Assembly: GCA_016866375.1 (NCBI GenBank)
Contig: VGMK01000138.1
Location: forward strand, 1-5,424
Length of the DNA: 5,424 bases
Origin: Bacteroidota bacterium
GTDB lineage: Bacteria > Bacteroidota > Bacteroidia > Flavobacteriales_D > Crocinitomicaceae
Direction: 5' to 3'
Made by a program: the position numbers and the translations under genes. The notes beneath the pieces are model-generated. The model was not told the DNA's origin. It searched no databases and saw nothing but the letters and a program-made list of their open reading frames with translations. Position 1 is the stretch's first letter. Every line of letters begins with the position of its first letter. Of this stretch, positions 1 through 5,424 are shown piece after piece.

Positions 1-1
1 C

Positions 2-145
2 TTTGAACTTTCAATTGAAATGCAAGGGAACAAAAAAATTAATACATTTGATGAATGCAATCCAATTTGTCATTTGAGCAAAAGAAGTAGAAATCTAAAT
101 TATGATAATACATGGTGGTGTCAATTAACTACTATTTTATTCTAG
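2..145 (+). CDS. 3' end of an unrecognised gene (partial, 5' end outside window)
   Basis: A reading frame open from the left edge of the window runs for 47 codons and ends at TAG (143-145). It encodes a polar C-terminal tail rich in Asn, Lys and Thr, with a Cys-x-x-x-Cys-like spacing near the middle and a Trp-Trp-Cys cluster shortly before the end. I recognise no family. Support is modest: an open stretch of this length is somewhat unusual in such A+T-rich DNA, and the next small gene follows 14 bp downstream on the same strand, as in an operon. It could also be a chance open frame, because no start codon or domain can be checked inside the window. Confidence 0.35.
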   Translation, partial: FELSIEMQGNKKINTFDECNPICHLSKRSRNLNYDNTWWCQLTTILF

Positions 146-159
146 AATTATAAACTCGA

Positions 160-333
160 ATGCCAAAAAAATTATCATTCACTGATGGTATGGTCATTCA
201 TGTTCATGGAGAGTACCGAATTGTTAAACTAGCTGATGGATTTTATGTCGTTGGCGGAGGCCGACTGATTCCAGTGGATAGTGAAGAAGGGGCTAAAAGA
301 TTAATCGAGAAACTGAAAAGCGACCCCACTTAA
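160..333 (+). CDS. Small hypothetical protein, 57 residues
   Basis: ATG at 160 to TAA at 331-333 encodes an intact 57-residue protein that starts MPKKLSFTDG and ends EKLKSDPT. It has no signal peptide or membrane segment. The composition looks like a real small folded domain: a beta-rich first half (VIHVHGEYRIVKLADGFYVV), a Gly-Gly-Gly turn, a short strand (RLIPVD), then a charged amphipathic helix (SEEGAKRLIEKLK). I do not recognise the family and assign no function. There is no clear Shine-Dalgarno site upstream, which is normal for Bacteroidota. It lies 14 bp after the preceding open frame, and a structured non-coding region with an intrinsic terminator follows its stop codon, so that terminator may end its transcript. 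The coding pattern is convincing, although the gene is short. Confidence 0.6.
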   Translation: MPKKLSFTDGMVIHVHGEYRIVKLADGFYVVGGGRLIPVDSEEGAKRLIEKLKSDPT

Positions 334-349
334 ATTAATTGGGTCAAAA

Positions 350-526
350 GCCGAGTAAAAAATTTTGGAAAAAATTATTTAAATTTATAACGGGTTGAAC
401 CGGGAATACCCTTATAACTCGGCAGAATGAGAACTGAACTTCTCAGGGTGAAACTCCTCAACTATTTCTATATGAGATAGTGAAACTACACTCCCCCATT
501 GGTACCAGTGGGGGTTTTATTTTTAT
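350..526 (+). ncRNA. Candidate structured RNA (small RNA or structured 3' UTR)
   Basis: This gene-free stretch contains a run of hairpins on the + strand. An outer stem pairs GCCGAG (350-355) with CTCGGC (418-423). Inside it are an A/U hairpin closed by a GGAA (GNRA-type) tetraloop (361-366 with 371-376) and a hairpin pairing TTATAA (385-390) with TTATAA (412-417), continued by GGGT/ACCC (392-395 with 408-411). After this three-way junction come TGAGAA/TTCTCA (428-433 with 440-445), ACTATTTC/GAGATAGT (461-468 with 474-481, one G-U pair), and the terminator at 493-526. The heptamer GTGAAAC occurs twice (448-454 and 480-486), before and after the 461-481 hairpin. It matches no RNA family I can name: the hallmark motifs of tmRNA, RNase P, SRP RNA and common riboswitches are absent. 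It could be an independent sRNA or the 3' UTR of the 57-residue gene. The fold is by eye, without energy or covariation support. Confidence 0.45.
493..526 (+). terminator. Strong rho-independent terminator
   Basis: CCCCCATTGG (493-502) pairs with CCAGTGGGGG (505-514), giving a G/C-rich stem with one G-U wobble and a very small loop, followed directly by a T-rich tail (515-526). The T tract lies only on the + strand side, so it terminates rightward transcription. It would end the transcript carrying the 57-residue gene and/or the structured RNA. Confidence 0.85.
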
Positions 527-530
527 CCCG

Positions 531-563
531 AATTAGAAAACAAATAAATCTTTCTTTCTAATT
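531..563. repeat. Perfect 9-bp inverted repeat
   Basis: AATTAGAAA (531-539) is repeated in inverted form as TTTCTAATT (555-563), with 15 bp between the arms. It starts 5 bp after the terminator's T tract. There is no T run after either arm, so it is not a canonical terminator. It could be a protein-binding site or a chance event in A+T-rich sequence. Confidence 0.4.
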
Positions 564-746
564 TACCCTTAACCGATTTTAGTTTTTTATGATGTTTATC
601 TGTTCGTACTTATCTAACGATCTTTTAGTCTAAGTTTATGATTTTTTTTGGGTGAAATAGCATTACTATCGACTATCCACTAATTTTCAACAACTCATAT
701 ATATTAGGTCTTTACTTCTTAACTTCACAGTTCAAATAATTATATA
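564..746. other. Gene-free A+T-rich spacer
   Basis: Nothing convincing is visible here on either strand: only very short open frames (about 12 to 14 codons), no TAnnTTTG-type promoter element, no clear hairpin and no tRNA. The spacer separates the terminated RNA region from the broken restriction gene. It may be the eroded former upstream region of that gene. Confidence 0.5.
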
Positions 747-2213
747 ATTACAAAAGAACTAAATCCTAAACTGGCACTGAATAAAGCGTTCCTCAAGATC
801 AAACCGAATAGAAACGAAATTGAGTTATTCAAATCCAATTTAATTACTCTTCTAGATAAGTTAAAAACAGTAGAGGAAAGACCAAAGGATGAAAGTGAAG
901 AACATCTTAAAAACGACATTAGAGACTTTCTACGTGATACTTTTTACAAGGAAACGAACGCAATAAACACCAAGGATAAAAAAGATCTTGTAATTCATAC
1001 TTCTAAAGATACGAATAGTAAGGTGGGGGTTATCATTGAAGCGAAAAGACCCTCCAATAAAGGTGAAATGTTGTCCAAAGACAACCTGAATAAAAAAGCA
1101 CTTCAGGAGTTGGTTCTTTACTATTTAAGAGAAAGGATTACCCATAAAAACCTTGAGGTAAAACACTTGATAGTCACCAACATTAATGAATGGTATATTT
1201 TTGACGAACATTTATTTGAACGACTTTTTACCAAGAAAGAACTGGTGAAACAATTTGAAAGTTTCGAGTTCGGTAAAAAATCCACTTCTGTTTTTTACAA
1301 AGAAATAGCGGAACCATTTATACAAAGTATAACCAACGAAATTGAGTATACCTATTTTAATCTGAAGGACTACGAATCAGTTTTACGAAATCAAGATAAG
1401 AAAGACGATAAACAATTAATAGAACTGTTTAAACTTCTGTCACCACCCCATTTATTGAAATTACCTTTTAACAATGATAGTAATTCGTTAGATAAAAACT
1501 TTTATGGAGAACTTCTCCATCTTATCGGTTTGGTTGAGGTAAAAGAAGGTAGTAAAAAACTAATTCAACGTCCGGAATTAAAAGACAGAAATTCAGGTTC
1601 ATCGTTAGAGAATACAATCAACCAATTGGATAGTTTAGACAAACTATCAAGAATAACCAATCTTAAACAATACGGTGACACACAAGAAGAAAGATTATTT
1701 AATGTTGGTCTAGAATTATGTATTACATGGGTAAATAGAATTCTGTTTTTGAAGTTATTAGAAGCTCAACTTATTAGTTACCACAAAGGAGACAAAAGTT
1801 ATTCCTTCTTAAATTTTGATAAAATTCATGACTATGACAACTTAAATTCTCTATTCTTTATGGTTTTGGCTCGAAAACCAGAGGATAGGAACCAACGGGT
1901 AAAAGATTTGTTTTCAAAAGTACCTTATCTCAATAGTTCACTTTTTGAACCAACAGTTTTAGAACATGAAGCTTTATTCATATCAGGACTTGAGGATAAT
2001 ATAGTTCTTCCTTTCTTAAGTTCGACTGTCATTAAGGATAATCACGGAAATAAAGAAAAAGGAGCACGAGAAGGATTAGCCTATTTGTTTGACTTTTTGA
2101 GTTCCTATAATTTTACTAGTGATAGCACAGTAGATATTCAAGAGGACAATAAAACACTCATTAATGCGTCGGTTCTAGAAAGTAGAACTCCAATTTTCAC
2201 TTTAGTAAGTTAA
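747..2213 (+). pseudogene. Truncated type IIG (Eco57I-like) restriction-modification enzyme, N-terminal nuclease part only
   Basis: The frame is open from 723 to TAA at 2211-2213 (488 codons from ATT at 747) and closely resembles the N-terminal half of Bacteroidota single-chain type IIG enzymes, which cut DNA and methylate adenine in one polypeptide. Family similarity begins near 759 (LNPKLALNKAFLKIKPNR). The PD-(D/E)xK nuclease core is visible: Asp (984-986) in DLVIH, then Glu (1038) and Lys (1044) in VIIEAKRP. Family-typical segments follow, such as LVLYYLRERITHKNLE, LIVTNINEWYIFD, LLSPPHLLKLPF and LLEAQLISYHKGDKSYSFLN. The match ends at NKTLINASVL (codons to 2177), just before the methyltransferase domain; eleven unrelated residues and a stop follow. 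The SAM-binding and NPPY catalytic motifs and the target-recognition domain are missing, whereas full enzymes are usually about a thousand residues or more. No ATG, GTG or TTG precedes the nuclease core: the first GTG, at 1023, lies after the catalytic Asp. I call it a pseudogene. Confidence 0.85.
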
Positions 2214-2239
2214 AATTAAATGTATTATTTTATTTCTCA

Positions 2240-2280
2240 GAGGATTTCAGTTACACGTATCAATAGAAATTCCTCCTTTA
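2240..2280 (+). terminator. Weak hairpin between convergent genes, possible terminator
   Basis: GAGGATTTC (2240-2248) can pair with GAAATTCCTC (2266-2275) with a single bulged T at 2270. The loop is 17 nt. The sequence after it on the + strand is only moderately T-rich, and on the minus strand it is not T-rich at all. It sits in the 74-bp gap between the broken restriction gene and the convergent bshA, where a terminator would be expected, but the evidence is weak. Confidence 0.25.
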
Positions 2281-2287
2281 TTAGGTT

Positions 2288-3409
2288 TTAATTGTGCGCT
2301 AATTTAGTGTAAATTTCTACGTACTTTGGTAATATTGCTTCAATTGCAAATTCTTGTGCCTTAATTTTTGCCTGCGATTTAAAGGTATTTAATCTATCAT
2401 TATCCAGGATATATAGCGCATTTTTTACCATGTCATCAATATCTGCAACTTGGGACAGAAACCCGGAAAATCCATGTTCGTTCACTTCTGGAATTCCACC
2501 GGTATTGGTTGATATAACAGGTACACCCATAGACATTGCCTCGAGCGCTGCAAGGCCAAAACTTTCAGTTTCAGAGGGAAGCAAAAATAAATCTGAAAAC
2601 GAGAGAACATGAGATGTATCTCTCAACTTACCCAAAAAAATTACTTTCTCATTAACTCCCAATTCTCTTGATAATCTTTCCGCATGATATCGATCAGGGC
2701 CGTCACCGACTAAAATCAATTTGGCAGGAAGTGCCGCCGCTATTTGTGCAAAAACCTTTATAACATCCTCAATACGTTTTACTTTTCGAAAGTTAGAAAT
2801 ATGGCAAACTATTTTCTCCCCATCGCATGCATATTTAATTCGCATCTGCTCCGAAAAGGAGGCATCACTCACCTCTGTAACAACAAAATTTGGTATAACA
2901 GTTATTTCACGAAATATTTTAAAATGCTCGTAGGTAGCTGCTCTTAAACTTTGCGAAACCGCGGTAATTGCGTCCGATTCATTGATGCAAAAAGTAATTA
3001 CCGGTTCAAACGATGGATCCCTACCCACTAAGGTGATATCTGTGCCATGCAATGTGGTAACAACAGGAATGTGTATTCCTTGTGCCTTCAATATTTGCTT
3101 TGCCATAAATGCCGCAGACGCGTGAGGAATTGCATAATGGACGTGTAGAATATCTAATTTTTCGTATTTAACCACATCGACCATTTTACTCGTCAACTCC
3201 GTCTCATAAGGCTGAAAATCAAACAAGGGGTAATCTGTAACAACAACCTCGTGGTAAAAAATATTTTCTTTAAAACTTCCAAGTCTCACGGGTTGAGAAT
3301 AGGTAATGAAGTGAATTTCGTGACCTTGTTTTGCCAAAGCTTTGCCTAATTCGGTTCCTAGCACGCCGCTTCCTCCAAAAGTAGGATACAATACCATTCC
3401 TATTTTCAT
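2288..3409 (-). CDS. bshA: N-acetyl-alpha-D-glucosaminyl L-malate synthase BshA
   Basis: This cytoplasmic GT-B fold glycosyltransferase (family GT4) catalyses the first step of bacillithiol synthesis, joining GlcNAc from UDP-GlcNAc to L-malate. The 373-residue product is full length for the family (about 370 to 385). Family marks visible are the glycine-rich loop GGSGVLGTELG (12-22), HEIHFIT (30-36), LDILHVHYAIPHA (85-97), TTLHGTDIT (118-126), the C-terminal domain signature HISNFRKVKR (203-212), LVGDGP (233-238), and the EX7E motif in ESFGLAALE (Glu282 and Glu290), followed by TGGIPE. The ATG at 3409 gives the expected N-terminus MKIGMVLYP. The leader is A-rich without a strong Shine-Dalgarno site. 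It lies 15 bp downstream of the beta-barrel protein gene and is probably cotranscribed with it. The later pathway genes bshB and bshC are not in the window. Assignment is confident because the motif set matches BshA rather than a generic glycosyltransferase. Confidence 0.96.
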   Translation of the reverse strand: MKIGMVLYPTFGGSGVLGTELGKALAKQGHEIHFITYSQPVRLGSFKENIFYHEVVVTDYPLFDFQPYETELTSKMVDVVKYEKLDILHVHYAIPHASAAFMAKQILKAQGIHIPVVTTLHGTDITLVGRDPSFEPVITFCINESDAITAVSQSLRAATYEHFKIFREITVIPNFVVTEVSDASFSEQMRIKYACDGEKIVCHISNFRKVKRIEDVIKVFAQIAAALPAKLILVGDGPDRYHAERLSRELGVNEKVIFLGKLRDTSHVLSFSDLFLLPSETESFGLAALEAMSMGVPVISTNTGGIPEVNEHGFSGFLSQVADIDDMVKNALYILDNDRLNTFKSQAKIKAQEFAIEAILPKYVEIYTKLAHN

Positions 3410-3424
3410 AGCTTTTTTTGACCT

Positions 3425-4030
3425 TTATTTAGCTTTGTACAAGGGAATACAGATGGAAAGGCGATAAATCATCGGTAAAATCCTAACAACTGCCCCTTGA
3501 TCATCCTTAATTTTAAAAACGTATCCGACTCGAAAGGGACTATTCGTTGCATTAATTATATCGTAATATATTCCTGCATTGAGACTAAAATAAGACGAAA
3601 TTTTTAAATTAAAACCTCCACAAAGAAATAAAGTAGGTGCCCAACGCTTACTCGTCAAGGTTTGAAAAGTCAAGTAATTGTACGGAGACAATAAATACTC
3701 AAATTCTGCACCTCCATAGACGGTCGCTTTTCCATTTGTTTTCATTCGTGCGTGGGCAAAAACACCGCCACCGTATATGGTTTGCGTGAAAGTATTTCCC
3801 AAATTATTGGAGCTTGTTCTTTGTATTCGAAAGGACGGGCCCACAAAAAACATTTCGTTCAATTCAATACCCACCTTAGGTCCTACGCCAAAGGATGATC
3901 CTAATGTTCCGGCTGAAAAAGAGCCATCGAAATTTAGTTCTACGCCCGTGAACGTTGATTGAGCCAAAAAATAATTCCAATGCATGAATAGAACTAAAAC
4001 ACATGTTAATTTTCTCATGAACCTTTTCAT
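3425..4030 (-). CDS. Predicted outer-membrane beta-barrel protein, function unknown
   Basis: The 201-residue product starts with a typical Sec signal peptide: a basic n-region (MKRFMRK), a hydrophobic core to about residue 22, and a likely cleavage after LAQ (near residue 24). The mature part consists of short alternating-polarity segments rich in Gly and aromatic residues, for example GVGPKVGIEL, MFFVGPSFRI, TIYGGGVFAHARM, ATVYGGAEFEYLL, LFLCGGFNLKI and FSLNAGIYYDI. This is the pattern of a small 8- to 10-strand outer-membrane barrel. I do not recognise a specific family or ligand. ATG at 4030 gives the complete signal peptide; a second ATG four codons in is possible but would trim the basic n-region. 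A perfect 6-bp hairpin lies just upstream of the start. It is the first gene of a probable two-gene transcript with bshA and is divergent from folD. The barrel call rests on composition and signal peptide, not on a named domain. Confidence 0.75.
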   Translation of the reverse strand: MKRFMRKLTCVLVLFMHWNYFLAQSTFTGVELNFDGSFSAGTLGSSFGVGPKVGIELNEMFFVGPSFRIQRTSSNNLGNTFTQTIYGGGVFAHARMKTNGKATVYGGAEFEYLLSPYNYLTFQTLTSKRWAPTLFLCGGFNLKISSYFSLNAGIYYDIINATNSPFRVGYVFKIKDDQGAVVRILPMIYRLSICIPLYKAK

Positions 4031-4032
4031 TT

Positions 4033-4047
4033 AATTGATTTTCAATT
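4033..4047 (-). promoter_or_regulatory. Hairpin directly upstream of the beta-barrel gene start
   Basis: In the mRNA orientation, AATTGA and TCAATT form a perfect 6-bp stem with a 3-nt loop, ending 2 nt before the ATG at 4030. It occupies the position where a ribosome would bind and might reduce initiation, but it is A/U-rich and therefore weak. Confidence 0.3.
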
Positions 4048-4080
4048 CCGTTGTAAACAATTTCTTAATCATTATTTAAA

Positions 4081-4088
4081 CAAAGATA
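4081..4088 (-). promoter_or_regulatory. Candidate -7 promoter element for the beta-barrel gene and bshA
   Basis: On the minus strand this octamer reads TATCTTTG, an exact fit to the Bacteroidota -7 consensus TAnnTTTG (established for the primary sigma factor of that phylum). It would give a leader of roughly 45 nt before the ATG at 4030. No good TTTG-type -33 element is seen at the expected distance, so the call rests on the -7 match and the position. Confidence 0.4.
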
Positions 4089-4121
4089 CAACCATTTATA
4101 CGAAAAACTTGACGACATTAC

Positions 4122-4129
4122 TATCTTTG
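4122..4129 (+). promoter_or_regulatory. Candidate -7 promoter element for folD
   Basis: TATCTTTG matches the Bacteroidota -7 consensus TAnnTTTG and ends 14 bp before the folD ATG, implying a leader of only about 10 nt and initiation without a Shine-Dalgarno site. A weak TTTA at 4095-4098 is the nearest -33 candidate. The TTGAC at 4109-4113 is too close to act as one. Confidence 0.45.
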
Positions 4130-4143
4130 CCAAAAGAACTCGT

Positions 4144-5022
4144 ATGCAATTGTTAGATGGGAAAGCGACCGCGGCACAAATTAGACTTGAACTTTCAGAA
4201 ATCGTAAAAGAAAGAAAGTTAGAGGGAAAAAAAATTCCGCACCTCGCTGCCATTCTTGTAGGAAATGATGGCGGTTCTGTTACATACGTTGGCGCGAAAG
4301 TCAAAGCCTGCGAAGAAATAGGATTTGAGAGTACTTTGATTCGTTATGATGACTCCGTTCCAGAGAATGTTTTACTTGCAAAAGTTAAAGCACTCAATGA
4401 GGATAAAAGTATTGATGGCTTCATTGTTCAGCTACCTCTTCCCAAACATATTGACGAGCAAAAGGTAACTTTAGCCATTGATCCGAGGAAGGATGTTGAT
4501 GGTTTTCATCCTATGAATTTGGGTAATATGTTGATTGATCACCCCGGGTTCATTTGTGCTACTCCTTTAGGAATTATGGAGTTGATGGTTCGAAATAACA
4601 TCAAAACCGAAGGAAAAAATTGCGTGATCATTGGAAGAAGTAATATAGTCGGCACCCCGCTTTCTCTGCTTTTGGGTAAAAATAAATCACCAGGAAATTG
4701 TACAGTTACATTGACCCATTCTCGAACAAAAAATCTTACTGAAATATGCAGAAATGCAGACATTTTAATTGCTGCAATTGGTCAACCGGGATTCGTGACT
4801 GCAGATATGGTTAAGGATGGAGCCGTCGTGATTGATGTTGGAACTACGAGAATAGAGGATAAAACAAAGTCAAAAGGTTGGAGTTTAGCAGGCGACGTTA
4901 ATTTTGACGAAGTTGCGCCAAAAACAAGCTACATCTCCCCTGTTCCGGGCGGTGTTGGACCCATGACCATTGCCTCATTGATGATGAATACTTTGAAAGC
5001 AATGGAACTTAAAGGCAAATAA
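4144..5022 (+). CDS. folD: Bifunctional methylenetetrahydrofolate dehydrogenase / methenyltetrahydrofolate cyclohydrolase FolD
   Basis: FolD interconverts 5,10-methylene-THF and 10-formyl-THF in the cytoplasm, using NADP(H) for the dehydrogenase step and supplying one-carbon units for purine and formyl-Met synthesis. The 292-residue product is full length. The catalytic YxxxK motif is present as Tyr48 and Lys52 (YVGAKVKACEEIG), followed by DGFIVQLPLP (91-100), KDVDGFHP (116-123) with the conserved Asp119, the Rossmann-type nucleotide-binding loop GRSNIVGTP (164-172), and the C-terminal signature SPVPGGVGPMT (265-275). The ATG at 4144 yields the usual N-terminus MQLLDGK; a longer start is unlikely because the candidate -7 element sits just upstream. 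The gene is divergent from the beta-barrel gene and ends directly against the GTG of the S4 gene, with which it is probably cotranscribed. No key residue is missing. Confidence 0.97.
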   Translation: MQLLDGKATAAQIRLELSEIVKERKLEGKKIPHLAAILVGNDGGSVTYVGAKVKACEEIGFESTLIRYDDSVPENVLLAKVKALNEDKSIDGFIVQLPLPKHIDEQKVTLAIDPRKDVDGFHPMNLGNMLIDHPGFICATPLGIMELMVRNNIKTEGKNCVIIGRSNIVGTPLSLLLGKNKSPGNCTVTLTHSRTKNLTEICRNADILIAAIGQPGFVTADMVKDGAVVIDVGTTRIEDKTKSKGWSLAGDVNFDEVAPKTSYISPVPGGVGPMTIASLMMNTLKAMELKGK

Positions 5023-5229
5023 GTGGAGGAATTTAAGATTGAAGGGGATTATATCGAGTTAATGGCTTTACTCAAAGCACTTGGAATTGCTGAAACAGGG
5101 GGGCATGCTAAGCATATCGTCGATTCAGGAGGGGTAGTTCGCAATGGTCTCATTGAAACCCGTCGGAGGGCGAAAATCATTCCGGGAGACAATCTGCAAA
5201 TTAAAAAATTAAGGGTCAATCTAAAATAA
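5023..5229 (+). CDS. Small S4-domain RNA-binding protein (YbcJ-like)
   Basis: This 68-residue protein consists almost entirely of one S4 RNA-binding domain and resembles E. coli YbcJ. The hallmarks are a helix with YIELMALLKALGIAETGGHAK (about 10-30), the turn IVDSGGVVRNG (32-42), and the basic segment ETRRRAKIIPGD (45-56) that in S4 domains contacts structured RNA. The specific RNA target is not known; binding to rRNA or tRNA is the family-level expectation. The GTG at 5023 follows the folD stop TAA with no gap and in the same frame, and it gives the N-terminus expected for the family (MEEFKIEGDYIEL). This arrangement suggests translational coupling by terminating ribosomes; an AAAGG at 5011-5015, inside the end of folD, may help. 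The stop at 5227-5229 lies 7 bp from the stop of the convergent peptidase gene. Confidence 0.9.
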   Translation: MEEFKIEGDYIELMALLKALGIAETGGHAKHIVDSGGVVRNGLIETRRRAKIIPGDNLQIKKLRVNLK

Positions 5230-5236
5230 ATCGCAT

Positions 5237-5424
5237 TTATTTCAAATACCGAAAATCCTGTCCAGCTTTTATCGTTTTTAAGGTTTCGAAGATCAAACGA
5301 ATGCAATTTTCAACGTCCTCCTTCTGTACCATCTCGACAGTGGTATGCATGTAACGCAATGGTAATGAAATTAAAGCGCTAGGTACGCCTTCATTTGAAT
5401 ATGCAAAAGCATCTGTATCGGTTC
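5237..5424 (-). CDS. M42 family metallo-aminopeptidase, C-terminal fragment (5' end outside window)
   Basis: On the minus strand the frame is open from the right edge to the TAA at 5237-5239, giving 61 complete residues. The segment begins TDTDAFAYSNEGVPSALISL and continues PLRYMHTTVEMVQKEDVE, the well-known C-terminal signature of M42 peptidases (glutamyl/TET-type aminopeptidases, also annotated as endoglucanase M). These are cytoplasmic, di-metal enzymes that form large oligomers and trim peptides from the N-terminus. The His in RYMHTTVE corresponds to the metal-ligand histidine of the family. The remaining ligands and the catalytic Glu lie outside the window, so activity and exact substrate class cannot be judged. 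The gene converges on the S4-domain gene with 7 bp between stop codons and no terminator between them. Confidence 0.93.
   Translation of the reverse strand, partial: TDTDAFAYSNEGVPSALISLPLRYMHTTVEMVQKEDVENCIRLIFETLKTIKAGQDFRYLK

Noticed and set aside
9..20. 12-bp palindrome TTTCAATTGAAA
   Set aside because: It is a single A+T-rich palindrome within an apparent reading frame, with no second copy or nearby promoter, so it is likely chance.
320..345. GACCC/GGGTC hairpin spanning the stop codon of the 57-residue gene, considered as a terminator
   Set aside because: The stem is only 5 bp with a 16-nt loop and is followed by AAAAG rather than a T run.
334..526. Known structured RNAs (tmRNA, RNase P, SRP RNA, TPP, cobalamin or SAM riboswitches, hammerhead ribozyme, tracrRNA)
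   Set aside because: The hallmark conserved motifs of these RNAs are not present. The GTGAAAC copies recall part of a hammerhead core but there is no CTGATGA partner, and there is no CRISPR repeat or cas gene.
2220..2291. Short frame from ATG at 2220 (23 codons), considered as a remnant of the missing methyltransferase part
   Set aside because: Its translation shows no methyltransferase or target-recognition motif and it is too short to judge.
2430..2947. Three short + strand frames inside bshA
   Set aside because: They are antisense to a well-supported full-length bshA and have no coding features of their own.
4065..4304. 79-codon open frame on the minus strand overlapping the start of folD
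   Set aside because: It lies antisense to the folD N-terminus and the divergent promoter region, has no family resemblance, and is explained as a shadow of folD.
5049..5306. 85-codon open frame on the minus strand across the S4 gene
   Set aside because: It overlaps both the S4 gene and the genuine M42 peptidase frame in another register, and its translation resembles nothing known.

Overview
The window looks like chromosomal DNA from a member of the Bacteroidota. The evidence is a bacillithiol-pathway glycosyltransferase (BshA) of the type found in that phylum, an A+T-rich sequence with A-rich leaders instead of clear Shine-Dalgarno sites, TAnnTTTG-like -7 promoter elements, and a type IIG restriction enzyme remnant of a family I know mainly from Bacteroidota. 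The genus cannot be fixed from the sequence.

Left third (1 to about 2290), an accessory region visibly richer in A+T. It opens with the 3' end of an unrecognised + strand reading frame, followed 14 bp later by an intact 57-residue gene of unknown function. Next comes a non-coding stretch (334-746) whose first half folds into several consecutive hairpins and ends in a strong intrinsic terminator. This is the best candidate here for an undescribed element: a structured small RNA or structured 3' UTR. Then follows a broken type IIG restriction-modification gene. It keeps the nuclease domain and linker region but has no usable start codon and stops just where the methyltransferase domain should begin.

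Right two thirds (2288-5424), ordinary housekeeping genes. On the minus strand a predicted outer-membrane beta-barrel protein gene lies 15 bp upstream of bshA, probably as one transcript. Divergent from it, on the + strand, is folD (one-carbon/folate metabolism), followed immediately (TAA then GTG, same frame) by a small S4-domain RNA-binding protein gene. The 3' end of an M42 aminopeptidase gene enters from the right on the minus strand and converges on the S4 gene with only 7 bp between stop codons.

How the genes relate: folD and the S4 gene form a translationally coupled pair. The beta-barrel gene and bshA share a transcript, which does not by itself link their functions. The left part looks like a decaying defence or accessory insertion next to the core genes. 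No CRISPR array, tRNA, rRNA or intact transposase is visible.
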